This document shows positions 62,122 to 64,000 of a stretch of 64,000 nucleotides of DNA, one piece after another (position 1 is the first letter of the stretch; each line of letters starts with the position of its first letter). The position numbers and the translations under genes were made by a program. Below the pieces are notes generated by a model. It did not search any database, was not told where the DNA came from, and saw nothing but the letters and a program-made list of their open reading frames with translations. Where the stretch lies: positions 1 through 64,000 of the forward strand of contig NZ_FCOM02000008.1 in assembly GCF_001544695.2 (NCBI RefSeq). The letters run 5' to 3'. Source of the DNA: Caballeronia arvi. GTDB taxonomy: Bacteria; Pseudomonadota; Gammaproteobacteria; Burkholderiales; Burkholderiaceae.

Positions 62122-63555
62122 ATGGCGAACCCCGAACTCGTCGCGAAGCGGACCAGCGACGGCCGCGAAGTCTTCGAAACGCGCACGATCGACTACATTC
62201 CCGAAGCCGAACGGCACGGTAGCCTGTATAGCCAATTCACGCTTTGGCTGTCCGCGAATCTTCAGGTGACGGCGATCATCACCGGGGCGCTCGCGGTCGT
62301 GCTCGGCGGCGATGTCTTCTGGTCGCTGATCGCGCTGTTGCTCGGGCAGCTCGTCGGCGGGACCGTCATGGCGCTGCACGGCGCGCAAGGTCCGCAGCTC
62401 GGCCTGCCGCAGATGATTTCGAGCCGCGTGCAGTTCGGCGTCTATGGCGCGGCCATTCCGATCGTGCTCGTGTGCGTCATGTATGTCGGTTTTTCCGCGA
62501 GCGGCACGCTGCTCGCAGGACAGGCGGCGGCGCAGTTGCTCAACGTCCCGGACACAACGGGTATCTGCGCGTTCGCCGTGCTGATCGTGCTGTTGACGCT
62601 GCTCGGCTATCGCGCGATTCACTTCGTCGGGCGCATTGCCAGCGTCATCGGCGTGGCGGCGTTCGTCTTCATGTTCGCGCGGCTGTTCGCGCAGCATGAC
62701 ATCGGCGCGTTGCTGAGCAACCGCCACTTCTCGATCGCGAGCTTCCTGCTGTCGATGTCGCTCTCGGCGTCGTGGCAGATCGCATTCGGCCCGTACGTCG
62801 CGGACTATTCACGCTATCTGCCGCGCTCGACGTCGTCGATCCGCACGTTTCTCGCGGTCGGCCTGGGCTCGGTGATCGGCGCGCAGGCCGCGATGGTCTT
62901 CGGCGTCTTCGCCGCCGCACTCGCCGGCAATGCGTTCGCTCATCACGAGGTCGCGTATATCGTCGGCTTGGGCGCGAGCGGCGGCATTGCCGCGCTGCTC
63001 TACTTCAGCATCGCGTTCGGCAAGCTGACCGTGACGACGCTCAACGCCTACGGCAGCTTCATGTCGATGGCGACGATCGTCAGCGCGTTCCGGGCGAAAC
63101 GGGCCATCTCGACGCGGCATCGGCTGGTGTACGTCATCGGCATGGTGAGCCTGTCGACGCTCGTCGCGCTCGCGGGCCGTCATGCGTTCCTGAAGGAGTT
63201 CACCGCGTTCATCCTGTTTCTGCTCGCGTTCTTCACGCCGTGGAGCGCGATCAATCTGGTGGACTACTACTGCTTCACGCGATCCCGCTACGATGTGCCC
63301 GCACTTTCCGACCCGGACGGCCGCTATGGACGCTGGAACGGCAAGGCCATTCTGATCTACACGCTCGGCGTGCTCGTGCAGATGCCGTTCATCTCGACGC
63401 ACTTCTACACCGGTCCTTTCGTTGATGCGCTCGGGGGCACGGATATCTCGTGGATCATAGGGCTCGTCGTTCCGGGGCTGGTTTACTACGCGGTGATGCG
63501 TCGCGCGCCGCGGACCTATCCCGCGCGGCTGGTTCTGCCAAACGCGCAAGAGTGA
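62122..63555 (+). CDS. NCS1-family permease (purine/cytosine type)
   Basis: A 477-residue inner-membrane symporter of the nucleobase:cation symporter-1 family with about 12 helices. It has FTLWLSANLQVTAIITGALAVVLGGD near the start, GQLVGGTVMALHGAQGPQLGLPQMISSR, and AFGPYVADYSRYLPRST. The relatives transport cytosine, allantoin, hydantoins or purines, and the substrate here is not determinable. It is divergent from the catalase/b561 pair and probably unrelated to sulfonates. Confidence 0.9.
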   Translation: MANPELVAKRTSDGREVFETRTIDYIPEAERHGSLYSQFTLWLSANLQVTAIITGALAVVLGGDVFWSLIALLLGQLVGGTVMALHGAQGPQLGLPQMISSRVQFGVYGAAIPIVLVCVMYVGFSASGTLLAGQAAAQLLNVPDTTGICAFAVLIVLLTLLGYRAIHFVGRIASVIGVAAFVFMFARLFAQHDIGALLSNRHFSIASFLLSMSLSASWQIAFGPYVADYSRYLPRSTSSIRTFLAVGLGSVIGAQAAMVFGVFAAALAGNAFAHHEVAYIVGLGASGGIAALLYFSIAFGKLTVTTLNAYGSFMSMATIVSAFRAKRAISTRHRLVYVIGMVSLSTLVALAGRHAFLKEFTAFILFLLAFFTPWSAINLVDYYCFTRSRYDVPALSDPDGRYGRWNGKAILIYTLGVLVQMPFISTHFYTGPFVDALGGTDISWIIGLVVPGLVYYAVMRRAPRTYPARLVLPNAQE

Positions 63556-63569
63556 CAGCGGGCTGATCG

Positions 63570-63660
63570 AAATGGGGATAGGGGCGGTCAGAGAATGTGG
63601 CCGACCCTATGCCACACCACCCGGCATGCGGGTCCGCGCCGGGCTAGGCTCGGGAATAGC
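63570..63660 (-). ncRNA. Possible group II intron 3' end (domains V and VI)
   Basis: Read on the minus strand, a hairpin CCCGGC-GCG-GACC-CGC-AT-GCCGGG (63643-63620) with a two-base 3' bulge and preceding AGCC resembles domain V. It is followed by GGTGGTGTGG and a second hairpin ATAGGG...CCCTAT (63610-63578) resembling domain VI, ending CCCCTATCCCCAT. The order and spacing fit bacterial group II introns, but the tetraloop is not GNRA and no maturase gene is in view. The bases 63661-63819 show no gene. Confidence 0.38.
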
Positions 63661-63819
63661 CGACGCGTCGAACCCGCCGATAACGTCGGCTGCTACTCAC
63701 GTGGGCCGCCCTTACTCCGGACTATGCGACCGTCGTCGACCGGGCCGTCAAATCCCGACCTTCACGTTACTCCGTTAAAAAAACTGAACGGCATCACCGC
63801 ACTTGCGGGGGCCCTGTGC

Positions 63820-64000
63820 CTACTTCCAATTAGCCATTTCTAGCAGTGCTTGCAAGAACTTATTCTGCGCCTTGCGCACGTCATAGACGCATTGTTCATA
63901 GAGAGCTGAATACATAGACCCATCGTGCGAAGTTTTCCATTTGGCCCCCGCGTTTCGTTGAAGCTCACAATACCTCACGCTACGATCTTGCGCCGTCATA
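63820..64000 (-). CDS. 3' end of an unidentified reading frame at the window edge
   Basis: An open minus-strand frame runs from the window end to TAG at 63822-63820. It could begin at ATG 63999 (59 residues) or continue outside the window. The product ends YEQCVYDVRKAQNKFLQALLEMANWK, amphipathic and helix-like, with no family I recognise. The sequence is AT-richer than the nearby genes. It may be a genuine small gene or the tail of a larger one. Confidence 0.35.
   Translation of the reverse strand, partial: MTAQDRSVRYCELQRNAGAKWKTSHDGSMYSALYEQCVYDVRKAQNKFLQALLEMANWK

Noticed and set aside
1-64000. CRISPR arrays, rRNA, tRNA genes, replication origin, attachment sites
   Set aside because: No regularly spaced repeats, no cloverleaf or rRNA sequence, and no DnaA-box cluster were seen on either strand.

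Overview
The window is a GC-rich, densely packed beta-proteobacterial chromosome or megaplasmid segment. An OmpC-like porin, arrays of IclR regulators, a Burkholderia-type type VI secretion locus and sulfonate genes like those of Cupriavidus all point to the Burkholderiaceae, most likely Paraburkholderia or Caballeronia. This is inference from protein and repeat character; there is no rRNA or tRNA gene to anchor it.

Layout. (1) 1-684: repetitive, gene-free edge with an IS-end-like fragment and a ~140 bp inverted repeat. (2) 685-1758: porin on the minus strand. (3) 2221-15367: a 12-gene plus-strand operon around a three-part Rieske oxygenase (ferredoxin, oxygenase, FAD reductase), with two SDRs, a cupin, an alpha/beta hydrolase, its own IclR regulator, a ThDP enzyme, an aspartate-dehydrogenase-like protein, an aldehyde dehydrogenase, an extradiol-dioxygenase-like protein and an AAHS-type transporter. 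It looks like a complete catabolic unit for an unidentified, probably aromatic, compound. (4) 15413-36054: a type VI secretion locus in two divergent arms (tssJ, G, F, A, M, PAAR and an effector/immunity-like set on minus; tssK, L, ompA-like, hcp, tssH, tssE on plus). tssF carries a one-base frameshift and tssB, tssC and vgrG are absent. (5) 36094-37683: TPR-glycosyltransferase.

(6) 37888-60299: a C2-sulfonate catabolic island. Sulfoacetate (SauU, SauT, SauS), taurine (permease, TauX, TauY) and isethionate (IseU, IseJ) would all be turned into sulfoacetaldehyde. One Xsc cleaves it to acetyl phosphate and sulfite, and one Pta makes acetyl-CoA. Control is by four paralogous IclR proteins and a MocR/TauR regulator, with palindromic boxes visible at several promoters. 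A CobS/CobT-like AAA+/VWA pair sits in the middle with no CobN partner and no obvious role.

(7) 60310-63555: cytochrome b561, a catalase-like peroxidase and an NCS1 permease. (8) 63556-64000: tandem hairpins resembling the 3' end of a group II intron, and the end of an unidentified minus-strand reading frame.

The best candidates for something undescribed are the CobST-like pair in the sulfonate island, the AT-rich effector/immunity set beside the PAAR gene, and the orphan Rieske pathway with its small recombinase-HTH-like gene and its SDR lacking the catalytic Tyr/Lys.
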